Positions 33,930 through 45,149 of a stretch of DNA of 64,000 nucleotides are shown in pieces. Made by a program: the position numbers and the translations under genes. Each line of letters opens with the position of its first letter. The first letter of the stretch is position 1. Under the pieces are notes generated by a model. It was given only the letters and a program-made list of their open reading frames with translations, was not told the origin of the DNA and did no database searches. The stretch comes from Phlebotomus papatasi (taxonomy: Eukaryota; Arthropoda; Insecta; Diptera; Psychodidae). Where the stretch lies: NCBI RefSeq assembly GCF_024763615.1, contig NC_077224.1:17267078-17331077 (forward strand). Reading direction: 5' to 3'.

Positions 33930-35110
33930 AGAAAATCAAAATATTATTCAAATTTCCCGCTTCTCCCCTACACAATCCATTTTTTCTTCATTTTAGTGAG
34001 ATTTTCCAAGTTTTCTAGCAGAGCGTTTGAAGTGCTTCTGTATAATCAATACGTTAATGCTTTTGATATTCTCAAAGGGATGTTTGACATAGCACTTCAA
34101 TCAAGATTCTTCCTGGAAAATTGGTACGCGACTCTTAGTTAAAAATGGTTTGTATAGAAAAAACATCCATCAGAAGCTGGAAAATTTAGGGTTATGCCAT
34201 GCAAATGTGTTACTGAAATGAAAGCAATAGAGAACATGTATGACTTTTGCCATATTTCACTTCGCCACCTCATGCAAATATCCCCTAGATTGGGGCCATT
34301 AATATGTGCAGGAGTGTTTAAATTTTATGGAAGTGAAATTAAATCCTCCACCTCTTGGACTTATCCTTACACACTTGCGAATAACATGCCATGTAACTCA
34401 CGTTCTAAGTCGATATAATAGGCATCTTCCGCTCGTTGAAGCCCCATTTTCGAGACTTACCCTTAAAAACCTGCGGGGAATGAGTTTCAAAGGTGGGTAA
34501 ATGTTTCACTTAAATACTGCAAAATATTCGATAGGGTGGGGGGGTGGAGAAATGTATGTCTTTCGGGGGCGTTTTGGGCATCTCTTGTTATCGGCGACCT
34601 TTGTGCGATACTCCTAGACGACCTGTGCTTTATTAGGGAGCTTTCTCAGTGGAATATTCTTGGATTGTGTACATATAGTCTCTTGGCAAATATTACGGTC
34701 TGACAAAAATTCTCTTGTTTCACTTTTTCCCTCCAAAACACACAAATAGGTCGTTTGAAAAGTTGCTGTATTCGGGTAATCTTTCATCCTCATGAGAAAA
34801 TCTCTTAAAGGCAGGGAATTAAAGACTGTCTTATCCTTAAAGAGGATTCTGGACATGCATTATTATTATTTTAAATCTACTCTTTAGACAGAAATCCCTT
34901 CCGTTGAGAGACACTCAATGTTAAATCGTGAATTTTGACTTTCATCTTGGCTTTTAAAAAAAATCTGAAAAAATGTTGTATCAAAATATTAAAATCAAAA
35001 AAATATAAATTCGGTAAATAATATTGTTTTGCTTTTTGGAATTGGAGCTTGAAAAATTCTAAACAAAACAGAGTTGAAAAAGTGTTTTTTTTTTTCAAAA
35101 AGCAAATTTG
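33930..35110. other. No supported gene; probably unique sequence
   Basis: Overlapping 60-80 codon frames on both strands near 34194-35098 have no recognised content. No repeat found. Confidence 0.35.
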
Positions 35111-35114
35111 AAAA

Positions 35115-37135
35115 CAGTTTTTTTAGGGGCGTGGTTTATTTTTCCGTGAGCTCATTTTCTCTTGTTTTTCTGCAATATTATAACCTTGGTTAATTTTTTA
35201 TTATGGAATAATTTTGAATAGCGAAATTAAAATTACAACAAATTATGTTTATTTTAAATTCTGGATTTATCCCAAAAAATATCAATATTTGAGAATAGTA
35301 TAATTTAGAAGGTGTGGCCTATTATTTACATGACTGCGAGTCCTTGAATTTTCCCAAAATCGAAACTATTGATTTCGTCTAAGTTTTCATATTATAGAAT
35401 AATTTTATTCACGAAAGAAGATTGAATAAACTTTTATAAAATTATAACTAATCAAAATTTGAAAAATATTTATTGAAATTTTATTGAATTAAAACTACAT
35501 TTTTTTAGCTAAAATGTTCGAAAAAAGGTAGTTATCAGAATATTTAATTGGGATACAGTTCATTTATTGACAGGGCGTGGTTTGTTTTCCTTCAGAACGT
35601 ATTATCGGATTTTTCCAAGATTGAAACTGTAAATTTTTCTTTTCGTCTCAGTTTTATAAATCTACAACATTTTTAGAAATTATGAAAAGAGAAAAGAATT
35701 GTCATTAATTGAATTTCTTCTACGAGTTTTAATTTTGTCAACTATTTTTTGGGGGCGTGGTCTAGTTTTCTCGACCATGTCTTCTCAAGTTATTTTAAGA
35801 TCAAAACTATATATATATTTTTTTTAGGCTTTCATAAAAGAGCACAATTTGTATAAACCTATCCAAAAGAAGAAAAAATTATTTATTTTATTTATAATTA
35901 AACAAACTATAAATAGAAATTTCTTATCAAAATTGGTGGACGAAGTTAAATTTCTTCAAGATAAAATAACTTTCGAAACAGTTTATTTATTTTAGAGGTT
36001 TGGGTCTATTTTTTCATAAGCGAGTCTGCTCGAGTTTTCTGAAGAACTTGAGGATTCCTCATAATTCCATGACTAGCTTTTCTGGGGAACCTTGAAAAAA
36101 GGTGTAATAATTTTAAATTTCTTCCAAAAATATTAACTTTGGTAACAGTTCTTTTTAGGGGTCGTGGTCTATTTTAGCATCAGCGCAGTTTCTCGGATTT
36201 TCCAGAGATCGAAACTATAATTTCTTGCTAGTATCAGCTTTCATAATCTACAACAACTTGAATTTTGGAATAATTCTGAATAGGCTGATCAAAAGTCAGA
36301 ACAAGTTTCGATTAAAAAAGAGGTCCTGTACTTTTTTGAATTAGAACTAGGTAAATTTCTAGGAAAAATGTTTAATTTCTTTAAAGAATTTTAACACTGA
36401 AAACGACTAATGTTTTAGGGGCGTGGTCTATTTTTTCATGACCGAATCTCCTTGGGTTTTCATAAAACCAAACACATATTTTTTTTCGTTTCAGCTTTAG
36501 TAATCTATAACATGTTTTATCTTGGAAGAATTTTTATTAAAATTATTAAAAATCAAAATAAAAATATAATATAATGGCTCTGGCACACTTTTTAGATCAA
36601 GATAATTTCATGAAACCGAAATTCACTGCCCCATTCATTCGCATATGTTTGACTCACTCTTTCGCTCTCAAAATTTAATTGAACTAAATTGAATTTGGTG
36701 TTATGCTTAAAATATAAAGAAGAGTGCGAAAGAATGGGATGGACTTATACAAAGGTTTGGGAATGAAAGTGACCTGAATTTCGATTTTATGAATTTTTCC
36801 TGATCTAAAAGGTGTAGAAGAGCTGTAAGTCTTTAAAATTATTGATATTTAAATATTCTATTTTATTAAATTAAAACTGAAAAAATTGTTAATAAAAGTG
36901 TTGAAAAAAAAGTTTAATTTCTTTCAATAGTATCAACTTTTGTAAAAGTTGAGTTTTCGAGGGGGCGTGGCCTATTTTTTCATGTGTGGTTTTACCACAG
37001 TTTCCCAAAACCGAAACTGCGAACGTGGTTTTTCTTTTTATTTATCTATCTGTATATACTTATAAAATACTTTGAATTGAAAAAATTTGTTTTCTGTTGC
37101 CTGTATTTTTTGTACAGGGGCGGGGCTTATAATTG
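35115..37135. repeat. GGGGCGTGG-anchored degenerate satellite
   Basis: Units of roughly 180-260 bp start with variants of AGGGGCGTGGTCTATTTTTT, followed by a CTCGGGTTTTCC-like and CCAAAACCGAAACTA-like block. Anchors are near 35127, 35313, 35572, 35751, 35996, 36158, 36416, 36960 and 37117. Between anchors, AT-rich segments also resemble each other (TAGAATAATTTT, AAATTAAAACTA). The GGGGCGTGG core is far more conserved than the spacers. A MITE at 36573-36828 interrupts one unit. Relics occur at 47716-48780. Confidence 0.85.
36573..36828. mobile_element. GGCTCTGGCACAC MITE inserted in the satellite
   Basis: The ends AATGGCTCTGGCACACTTTT and, inverted, CTTACAGCTCTTCTACACC are followed on both sides by TTTTAGATCA(A/G)GA. 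Internal words GCATATGTTTGACTCACTC and AGAATGGGATGGACTTATAC pair as inverted repeats. Relatives lie at 20257-20660 and 40190-41066. It splits one satellite unit, so it is younger than the array. Confidence 0.85.
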
Positions 37136-37139
37136 AAAT

Positions 37140-38940
37140 ATTGTAAGTGAGTTTTTAAATATTCTGGAATACGTTTTTAACAATATAATGTCATTTTACA
37201 TAATCTTTAAAGGCCACAGACTTCCTGGATGACCCATTGCCTTAAGTCCTGCTGGAACCCCATTGTATGCCTATAAATACGCAAAACGATATAAACCTTA
37301 TGAAATATTGCGAAAGAGAACTGCGTTCAAGGGTAAAAGCCCAAGGAAAATGTCTATAAATGTACATATTAGATGGTGGCATATTTTACATTTGGTGCGG
37401 AGATGAGCAAAAATGTTGGTAAAAAATCGTAACAATGAGTTCAGAAAATGCTATAAAGTTTGAGGGTTCTGAGAAAATATCCCAATGAGGGTGGTTTAGG
37501 GCAAGAAAAAAAAAAGAAATATTTATAGGAAAATTGCTCACAACTCACGGTAAATTCGCTTCTCTTGTGTGCAAAAATGCATCATAAAGCTGTCAGGATA
37601 CAGCTCCATCGTCTATCTTCGAAAAAAAAATTGTAAGCTCTGTAATGCGCTATATAGAGAGAAATTTATGCCACACAAATAAACATTAGTAATAATTATA
37701 GCAATTTCGGGGTGGATTCTCAACGAGAAATCTCACAATGATGGTCGAGTGGGTGGTTTGAGGAGGGTAATTTCCATGAGAAAAATTATCCCAACCTCCC
37801 CCCGGATTATCCAACTACAATATGAATATTTTACCACCACAATGGGTAAGATGAGGTGATCGTAAAAATGATAAACAGTCGCATCAGCGCAAAGAAAAAT
37901 TTCCACCCGGGGGGGCAAGGGAATGGGCCTGGGGGGGTCGGTTGGTAGAAATTATATTATCATCATTATTTGAACTATAAAGTGATTCTCATACCTCTTG
38001 TAGGGCTCCTCTTTTTTTCTTTCATTCTATGATGCCACCAGCCAAAGGTATGTGAAAAGATAAAATGAAATTGAATTCCCTTTCCCTTATAACCATCATC
38101 TCTCGATTATTTTTCCACGTTGATGTGCTACTTCACTTTCACCCTCAGAGGGCAATTTTCTCTAATTTTCAACACGGGCATATACAGCAAAAGATCGAAA
38201 TCGAGAATACATCAAACCACGAGAAAAGGTATTAATTTCCTTTTTCAATTTGTCCCCATGACATTCAACAATTCTTCCTATCTCTCTCCCCTTAGACACT
38301 GGGTTCTCGTTTGGGGTTGGTCCTCCATGGGAAAAAAGTTGCCCAAGCACGGCAGAAAAGTCATCTGGGTGGGAATGGTTCGATTTTCGGTCTTATCAGA
38401 TTTTCCGCCTGCAGCACATCAGACCAAAATCCCACCCACTCAGGCAAAAATTGACACGCCACCCACTCACTATTTTGTCACAGCCAAGCCTCCCAATCAC
38501 ACTTTCCACCCACTCGTCATCCTCCCATGGTGCCCATGGAGATGGAACGACAAATACTCTTGGGAAATATTCATAAGGGAGATGAACTAATATTCACCTT
38601 GCCGAACGGGAATATTAGGACACGGAGAAATTGATAATAATGAGGAATTCATTAGTTTTCCTCACCTTCGTCACCCCTAGACACAATTGTGCTTTCACAA
38701 GATGAGTTACCCAAATACTAAGGGTTTCTCACCCGAAAAAATACCAATTGACTCTAATATTGCTCCAAGTTGGGAGAAAAAACAAGTTTTATTAGATATC
38801 GTTTTTGATGTAGAGATCAAATGACTTGAGATAACAACTTGGGCTTTTAAGTCGACCCATCCATAAAATAAATAAATTAATGGGAAAGATTATCAGGTTT
38901 CGCAAATAAGTTGGCTTCGAACATTTTATATTTTCACAAC
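37140..38940. other. Unique-looking stretch, no supported gene
   Basis: Composition is less AT-rich in parts (37730-38600). The 156-codon plus-strand frame at 38120-38590 lacks recognisable domains and overlaps a minus-strand frame; it is treated as chance. Homology search would be the test of coding. A diverged GTAGGGGAAGG-type fragment begins near 38888. Confidence 0.4.
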
Positions 38941-38946
38941 AACGTG

Positions 38947-39144
38947 CACTGAGGAAAATCCGAAAAAGTTAAAATAACATTCCGGAAATGTTTATTTTAC
39001 CCTGCATTATTGATCCGAAATCGGTGTAAATATTATGCTTTTTAGGTGTATTATGGGTTAAAGTTACCCTTTTTCATGTTAACTTTACCCTTAAAAAGGT
39101 GTAAAATTAACATTAAAAAATCTTGATATATTATTACACCTAAA

Positions 39145-39180
<36 letters not shown>

Positions 39181-39224
39181 TATGAGGAAAAAAAGTTAAT
39201 CGCATCCCCGTTTATTTCTCAGTG
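38947..39224. mobile_element. CACTGAGAAAA MITE family, copy 1
   Basis: It begins CACTGAGGAAAATCCGAAA and ends TTTCTCAGTG. Internal words TTAAAATAACATTCCGGAAA, GATCCGAAATCGGTGTAAA and CCTTAAAAAGGTGTAAAATT match the copies at 61463-61712 and (inverted) 63188-63446. It contains an (AGTA)n expansion that the others lack. Confidence 0.9.
39146..39181. repeat. (AGTA)n microsatellite inside MITE
   Basis: Nine tetranucleotide units. In the related copy at 61463 the same place has AAAAAATGTTAAAGTTATG, so this is a lineage-specific expansion. Confidence 0.95.
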
Positions 39225-39913
39225 TATATATATACTGTCACAAAATACACAACACAACCTAGATGTACCATCGTTTTCATCTCGGAATAGTTTGGAATCG
39301 ACGATAAAACGGCGATGGCTGCACGTAGGGTGGGTCAACAAAAAACACACAGATGTAACAAATAAAACAAATAATAAAATAAAACATTGATTGCTTTAAT
39401 GAAACTGACCTTATTCGTTCTGGCAATATGTCACTAAATACCAGCAATTAAAGTTTTCCAAAGATAGGGTAACGTGTGGTATTTCTAAACAAGGTGATTT
39501 GGAACATAATATGGGTCTTTCTGGACACATCAAAAATCCTCTAAATATCTGTTTTCTTATTATTTTTAAGTTCTTTATGAAATTTTAAGCTCTTTACGTA
39601 TCAGACCAACATAAAACTTCTGAAATTTTATTTAATTTAAAGTGTGAAATAAGCGTTAAGAGTATCACATTCCACTTTTTACAAAACCTTCAGTGTGGTC
39701 AATTTTACAGATGTCAATACAAACAGTGCTGAGTTTTTTTTTCGAATTAAGGCACTTTACAAGTGAAATTTTAACAAACTTTTTAATGAAAGAGTTAAGT
39801 TTAAACCTTCTACTTAAAGGTAAAGTGGTAGGGTAACAGGTAATTTTACTTGTAATTCTATAACACATTTTATAAGACAAAAAATAAAAAAAATATTGAT
39901 CTTACTTTCAATA

Positions 39914-40125
39914 GGGGAAACTAAGGCACCACAAAACACGGGGTAGCACTAAACACTGAGATTTTTTAATCAGATATTCTACTTTAGAGGACAAGACTTA
40001 TAGAAATTTATAGACGCTATAGGGATACTTGTTCGCTGAAGAAATGATAAGGATAGTCCAAGTAATTTAGAAATAAAAATTAGTATTTGGTGCTACCCCG
40101 TGTTTGGTGGTGCCCCAGTTTCCCC
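39914..40125. mobile_element. MITE, GGGGAAAC family, copy at 39.9 kb
   Basis: A 212 bp element from GGGGAAACTAAGGCACCAC to GGTGCCCCAGTTTCCCC, flanked by TA (39912-39913, 40126-40127). Each end holds a duplicated inner motif (ACCACAAAACACGGGG, then AGCACTAAACACTG). It is exactly as long as the copy at 54016-54227, with alignable interiors (GACTTATAGAAATTTATAG). Confidence 0.9.
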
Positions 40126-40189
40126 TAAAGCTTAATTTTTTTTTACAGTTTTAAGCATTGATCATCCAAATTTCAAATTTGATAACCCA

Positions 40190-41066
40190 ACAAAAGTTTG
40201 TTTTCGAATACGGAAAATTTTTCCACCCTTTATCAAAAATATTGCATATTTCTATCCCGCTCTATCTGCCTAGATCAAGAAAAATTCGATTTAAATTTGA
40301 ATGTGAAAAGGTGGGATAGAAATATTTAACACGCTTTAGGAGTTGAAAATTTTAACTCAATGAAATTTTCCTGATATAAAATATGTTGCAGAGGTACTAA
40401 GTTTAAATTTCGATCTGTAATATGTAGACAATTTTCTTTTGCTTATAGTACCTCTGCCACATCTTCTAGATTAAAATGATTTTATTAATTAAGAATTTCT
40501 ATACCTGTCTCTATAAAATCTAAATTGAATTTATGTTAAATAAGAAAATAAATGACTTTTTTTCACAGAAAAATATAAAGAGGACTCAATTTAGATCTTA
40601 AGTGCTCTAACACGGCTCTTAGACTATAAAAAAATCATGAAATCCAAATTCACAGACCATTCTTTCCGAAAGTTTTTGTATATGTTCGTCTGTCTTTCGC
40701 CCCGAAATCTAAATTAAATTTATTTTAAATAAAATTTAGTCGGTAAAAACGTAATTTTGGTGAAATCGTAAAAGAAAATCAAACTGGATCAGTGCTTTCA
40801 GAACTTTGTGGTTCTAGTTCAACTTTAAGGTCAGAAAAATTTAATGAAATCCAAATTCAGACCCTTCGATGTCTCAAAGGTTTTGCATATGTTTATCTCT
40901 TTGGCATTCAAATCTAAATTTAACCTAATTGAATTTGTTGTGATATTCAAATGAAGAAGAAGAGTTCGGAAGAGCAAGATAGACTTATGCAAAACGTTTG
41001 GGAATGAAAAGGATGTGAATTTCGATTTCACCAAATTTTTCTGATCTAATTAGTGTAATAAAAAGC
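40190..41066. repeat. Cluster of TTTTAGATCAGGAAAATTTC-family copies
   Basis: At least three or four degenerate copies lie side by side: about 40216-40395, 40440-40620, 40620-40790 and 40800-41066. Each shows pieces of TTTCATGAAATCCAAATTCA, GCATATGTTTATC, AGAGCAAGATAGACTTATG and the inverted end TTTTTCTGATCTAA. The last copy is the most complete. The clustering suggests tandem duplication or preferential insertion. Confidence 0.7.
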
Positions 41067-41069
41067 TAG

Positions 41070-42830
41070 AGCTATTGAAGAGAAGGGAAAACCAAGTGAT
41101 TTTAGCCTACCTTCAATCATCTTAGTATTTAGTTTTGGTTTCTGTATTGAGCAAAATTTAATTTTATGTGAACCAGATACAATTTAAACCACTCATGTCT
41201 TTTTGTTGAGGCATGGTATTCCAGTTTCAAGGTCTAGCATTCTACAAAGTGTTTTTCATTTTAGTTCCCCTTTTCTGATGGTATTTCTTGCTTTAAGGAA
41301 GGTGTTTTTTGTGGTGGACTGTGGTTTGAGTATCCATCTTCATAAATTCTAATTTTAATTCATTTTCGCTTAAAACTGTAGGTATACTTTCGTGGGAAAA
41401 ACACTTAAGCTGAGATGTTAAAGAACTTAAGTTCATTTACTTGTTGTTCTCGCTGAGCTGAAGAAAATGCTTCAGATGGTATAATAACATTTTCTCGTTT
41501 TACGATGCAAATACCATTCTATTGGATCATTTCGAAGGAGTTTTAGAATATATAATTTTATTTAAATTTTTGCACAAATTCACACTGTTTCTCAAGGTGT
41601 TTCTGGAGAGGTGTATGTTTACATATTGGAACGAGTGGGAAGAAATACTTTGTCAGAAGGAGTTTTGTTATAATGTAAACATGGAAAATTGAGATAAATA
41701 ACTCAAAATTTCTTGGAAAATTTCATAGGATATTGAGCTTCATTTGGGGTAATTACTGATTAAAGTTCTCTATGTTGGTGCTGTGGAAAACAAATATCCA
41801 ATTACCGCGTTGGAATTCATTAATCAATCAAAAAGTTTCTGCACTATCAGATTTTCTCGGTGAAAGAATGAGCGCTTCTTTTGCGGGAAAAATTTTCCCG
41901 GAAACCCTTCTCTTTTCTCTGTAATTCTTGTAAGCATGAGAGAAATTGCGTGTGATGTTTCTGTGGTTAGTATGTTAGTATTTCAGCCCCGGGAGAAAAT
42001 CCCATTCCAACCAATTTTCCAAATTGAAATTCGATGAAACGATGTGTGTGTGTTACGGTGAAAATGTGTCTTTCTATTTGTCATGACACACACATTAGAA
42101 GGATGAAGAATGTTTCTTGTTGCTCATTTCCGCTGAAATTGTATGTTTTGCGCGCCAAATGTTCATTAATCACACCCTCAAATCCCGGAACCACTTTCAC
42201 CCTTGTCGCTGTTCCCCAAACCCCTCCGGTCGGGTCTTTTTTCTCCCATTTTGGTTGGGGTGGGTCGTTAGTACAGCCGGGTTGATTGATAAAGTTGGAT
42301 GCTTCAACCCTTAGAGACTCTTTTCTCTCCCAATCCAAATGATGTACAATCGAAATTCAATTTCAATGTCGTCTCTTGTAGTAAATATTTTTCTTTTATG
42401 TTGCTTGTTTTTTTTTGTGTTCATCCTGTCTCACCGACTCTCTGGCCCAGCTTGGGATTTAGATGGATGTTCATGAAAAGTTAGAAAAGTGTCTCAACAT
42501 TATTTTGTGTGGCAGGGACGTCTTGTTTTGCTGTTTTATTTCTCTGACAAATAACAATTTGGGGTAGCAAGAGGGAGAGAAAAAGGTTCAGTACAAGGGC
42601 ACATTGTCGCCATTTCCGAAGGGAATTTAGTGAAAATTAGCCTATTTTGAAGGACGTGTTTCATTGAGCGTAAACAGTAAGCAGGTATACTGTTAAACTA
42701 CCTTGATTCTCAATATATATACCGTCTTTTACGATGAGTTATGGTAGACAGTTTATTCTCATTAAATAAATATCCGTACACAAAATCAATTCTGTTTGAG
42801 CCAAAATCACGCAGTATGTTTCCCTCAATT
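41070..42830. other. No supported gene; probably unique sequence
   Basis: Overlapping open frames on both strands at 42034-42338 (83 and 85 codons) read a GC-richer patch and have no recognised motif. No repeats found. Confidence 0.4.
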
Positions 42831-42832
42831 TA

Positions 42833-42960
42833 GGGTAAGATGGGGTAATTCGGAATCATGACTGTAACTTCTTCGTTGTTTTTCCCTTTTGCAATCTAAA
42901 TCTGCTAGGAAACCTCACAGTTCCAAATTAGACATGATTCCAAATTACCCTATCTTACCC
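42833..42960. mobile_element. MITE, GGGTAAGATGGGGTAATT family
   Basis: A 128 bp element with ends GGGTAAGATGGGGTAATTCG and its near complement ending AATTACCCTATCTTACCC, flanked by TA on each side (42831-42832, 42961-42962). Partial relatives are at 3405-3570, about 39468 and about 47509. Confidence 0.85.
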
Positions 42961-43174
42961 TATAGAGGTATATTTTGTGAAATATATTTCTCTGAGCTCG
43001 AAAGAGGCTTAAGTTTTGGGCATTTGTGTTCAATTACCTGACATTTATACGAAAAATTATAAGCACAAATCTTTTCACGTCAAATACGAAAACTTTAATC
43101 TATCTTTTCACTTAAGCTGTTGATACTAATTAACGTACAAAGAAAAACAGTACCAAATTCGAAACTGATTACCT

Positions 43175-44140
43175 ATGAGAACCAATGTTCAGAATCTGAA
43201 TCTCTCTACTCGAACTCTACACAGAGAGCAGTATATACCATTCCCCGATTTTATGAAGAAAGGTCTTGGAAATTTTTGCAATCCTGAACCTCATCCAATC
43301 GTTTACGAACTGGTAATTAACCGATTCATAACCGATAACTGGTTTTTACCTGAAGTTCAATTATATTGCTCTTAAGGTATTTTAGACTACGGTTTTTTGA
43401 GTATTTATCGGCTGTAAACCGGTTATGAACCGATATGTAATTTTTGTCCGAAAATCAATTTTATTACTCTTAAAACTATTTTGAGGGATCTTTTAACCCT
43501 TTTACCACGAGATACTTTTTACAGACTGAAAATCAACAATAAAAAATAACTGAGAAACATAATCAATGATAAGTCTTACATCTAACCTTGGAAAGTCGAA
43601 TAAAGTCTAATTTGGTGTATTTTTTACCTCTATGAACGACAGGGACAAAAATAGCCCAAAAATTTAAGTAATTTTTCTGACAATACCAATGAATAATATT
43701 TTTCGCTTTAATCAAAAATATTACGTATGCGTATTGTAGTTTTTATTGCCAAAAGGGTTTTGCTTAAAAAAATTGGAAGTATAAAAAATAAATAAAATCA
43801 ATTATGAATTTGAGAATTTAAAAATTCGCCATTTTTAGCGTAAATATTTACTGCATAGAAAAAGGCTAGAGACTTGCAAAAAATACTGTAGATTCATTCA
43901 ACCTTCTACTTTACAATTATGTACAGACATAAGAAAAAAATAACTTTAGGTAGTTATAAAAATTATTTTCTTTATGGGACATCGGCGTTCCAATCGTCTT
44001 TAAAGGGTTAAGAGACTTATCAATCGGTTCCGTTTGTTTGTAAATCGGTAAACAGTAAATGACGCGAAAGTACTTTTGAGAGGAATAGCATGTAAGTCAC
44101 GAGTTCGAGCATTTCGAGATGCCTGGGACGCTTTACCACC
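43175..44140 (+). repeat. GTTGGAAAGG-family repeat interrupted by a MITE
   Basis: ACTCGAACTCTACACAGAGA and GCAGTATATACCATTCCCCG match 61020-61065. AAGGTCTTGGAAATTTTTGC, TAACCGATTCATAACCGATA and, after the inserted MITE, AATCGGTTCC and GCCTGGGACGCT match 61780-62000 in order. The copy is split by the element at 43497-44007. The family class is unknown. The 66-codon frame here is repeat sequence. Confidence 0.75.
43497..44007. mobile_element. Probable piggyBac-type MITE in TTAA sites
   Basis: CCCTTTTACCACGAGATAC at the left and CGTCTTTAAAGGG at the right are short inverted ends, each directly next to TTAA (43493-43496 and 44008-44011). TTAA target duplication and CCC-starting ends are the hallmark of piggyBac elements. 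The interrupted repeat resumes in register on the far side, giving an independent empty-site check against 61910-61960. Interior AT-rich and non-coding. Confidence 0.8.
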
Positions 44141-44145
44141 CCTTT

Positions 44146-44395
44146 TTTACACAAATTTAATTTTTTGTTGCTTCCTTTTTGAGGAGTATGGTTTGAACCT
44201 CGATAAATAGTTTATCCTTTAGGAATTCTTTTAATACCTTTTCAACGGCATAACGTTTGTAGGGCTACTACTCTTATACCTTAGGCATTATACAATCTCA
44301 ATAAAATGAAAAACTAAAATTTTTGGAATTGTGAGAAACCTAATAAGTGTTCCAAATTCCAAGCTGTCCTGAATTTGGAACAGGCAAAACTTGTC
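44146..44395. repeat. Degenerate copy of the GTGTGCCAAATT MITE family
   Basis: TGTTGCTTCCTTTTTGAGGA, GAACCTCGATAAATAGTTTATC, AGCTGTCCTGAATTTGGAAC and the order of other words follow the MITE at 3577-4000. Both ends are worn and no TA duplication is obvious. Confidence 0.6.
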
Positions 44396-44665
44396 AAAAT
44401 GCATATTTAATTCTTTCACGAGCTCTGAGAAAACTTAAAAGTTTTATGATGAGCATATTCTTATAGGAAATTTACTGCTCTACAACATTGCAGAAGACTA
44501 TTTTCCTCTATCTCGAAAGAAATGTGAATTTCGAATCATTTTCTAAAAGTCGATTTTGTGGAGATTCTCAAAATTGCTGGGGCAAATTTTGTCAGTCTTC
44601 TTTTAATTTGTGACGTTTTAGAGCATTATCACATTGGCAATAAAATGCTTGCCGTAGCCTCACCG

Positions 44666-44989
44666 TATTTCGTTAATTTACGCATTTTCATTGCAATTCT
44701 TACACAAATTTTCCATTACGTACCTTATCTCATCCTCGGTGCCACTAGGTGAAAATAATGTAAGAAAATTAAACAAATAAAACGAAAATTCTATAAACGG
44801 TGAGCAAAAAAAACTGTAAGAGAAATTAATCGTACAGTTTTTTTTGCTCACCGTTTATCGAATTCTTGTTTTATTTCTTCAATTTTCTTATATTATTTTC
44901 ATCTAGTGCCACCGAGTATGAGATAGAGAAATACGGTAATCGAGAATTTGCGTAAAAATTGCAATGAAAATGCGTAATTTAACGAAATA
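44666..44989. repeat. 324 bp near-perfect hairpin
   Basis: Arms start TATTTCGTTAATTTACGCAT and end in the near complement at 44970-44989. They continue through CTCATCCTCGGTGCCACTAG and ATAAACGGTGAGCAAAAAAA to a 14-base loop at 44819-44832. The length is almost the same as that of the hairpin at 8151-8476 but the sequence differs. No gene. Confidence 0.9.
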
Positions 44990-45059
44990 GACATATTTTT
45001 ATAGGAAATTTATTCCTCTACAACTTTTCTAGTAGAAACTCCAATCCTAACTTCAATTT

Positions 45060-45143
45060 TTCAATAAAAAAAAGAACGTTATTGATAAGAAATTAGAGCC
45101 GTTAAACCGTATGATTAAGCCTTAGGTCTGAAGCCCGTATAAG
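45060..45143 (-). repeat. Inverted fragment of the TATACGGGCTTC element
   Basis: On the minus strand it reads TTATACGGGCTTCAGACCTA then AAGGCTTAATC and AATTTCTTATCAATA, matching 17702-17785. No opposite end was found nearby. Confidence 0.75.
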
Positions 45144-45149
45144 CAACAG

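Noticed and set aside
38120..38590. 156-codon open frame on the plus strand
   Set aside because: No domain recognised, and the minus strand is also open over part of it, which points to local composition and not coding.
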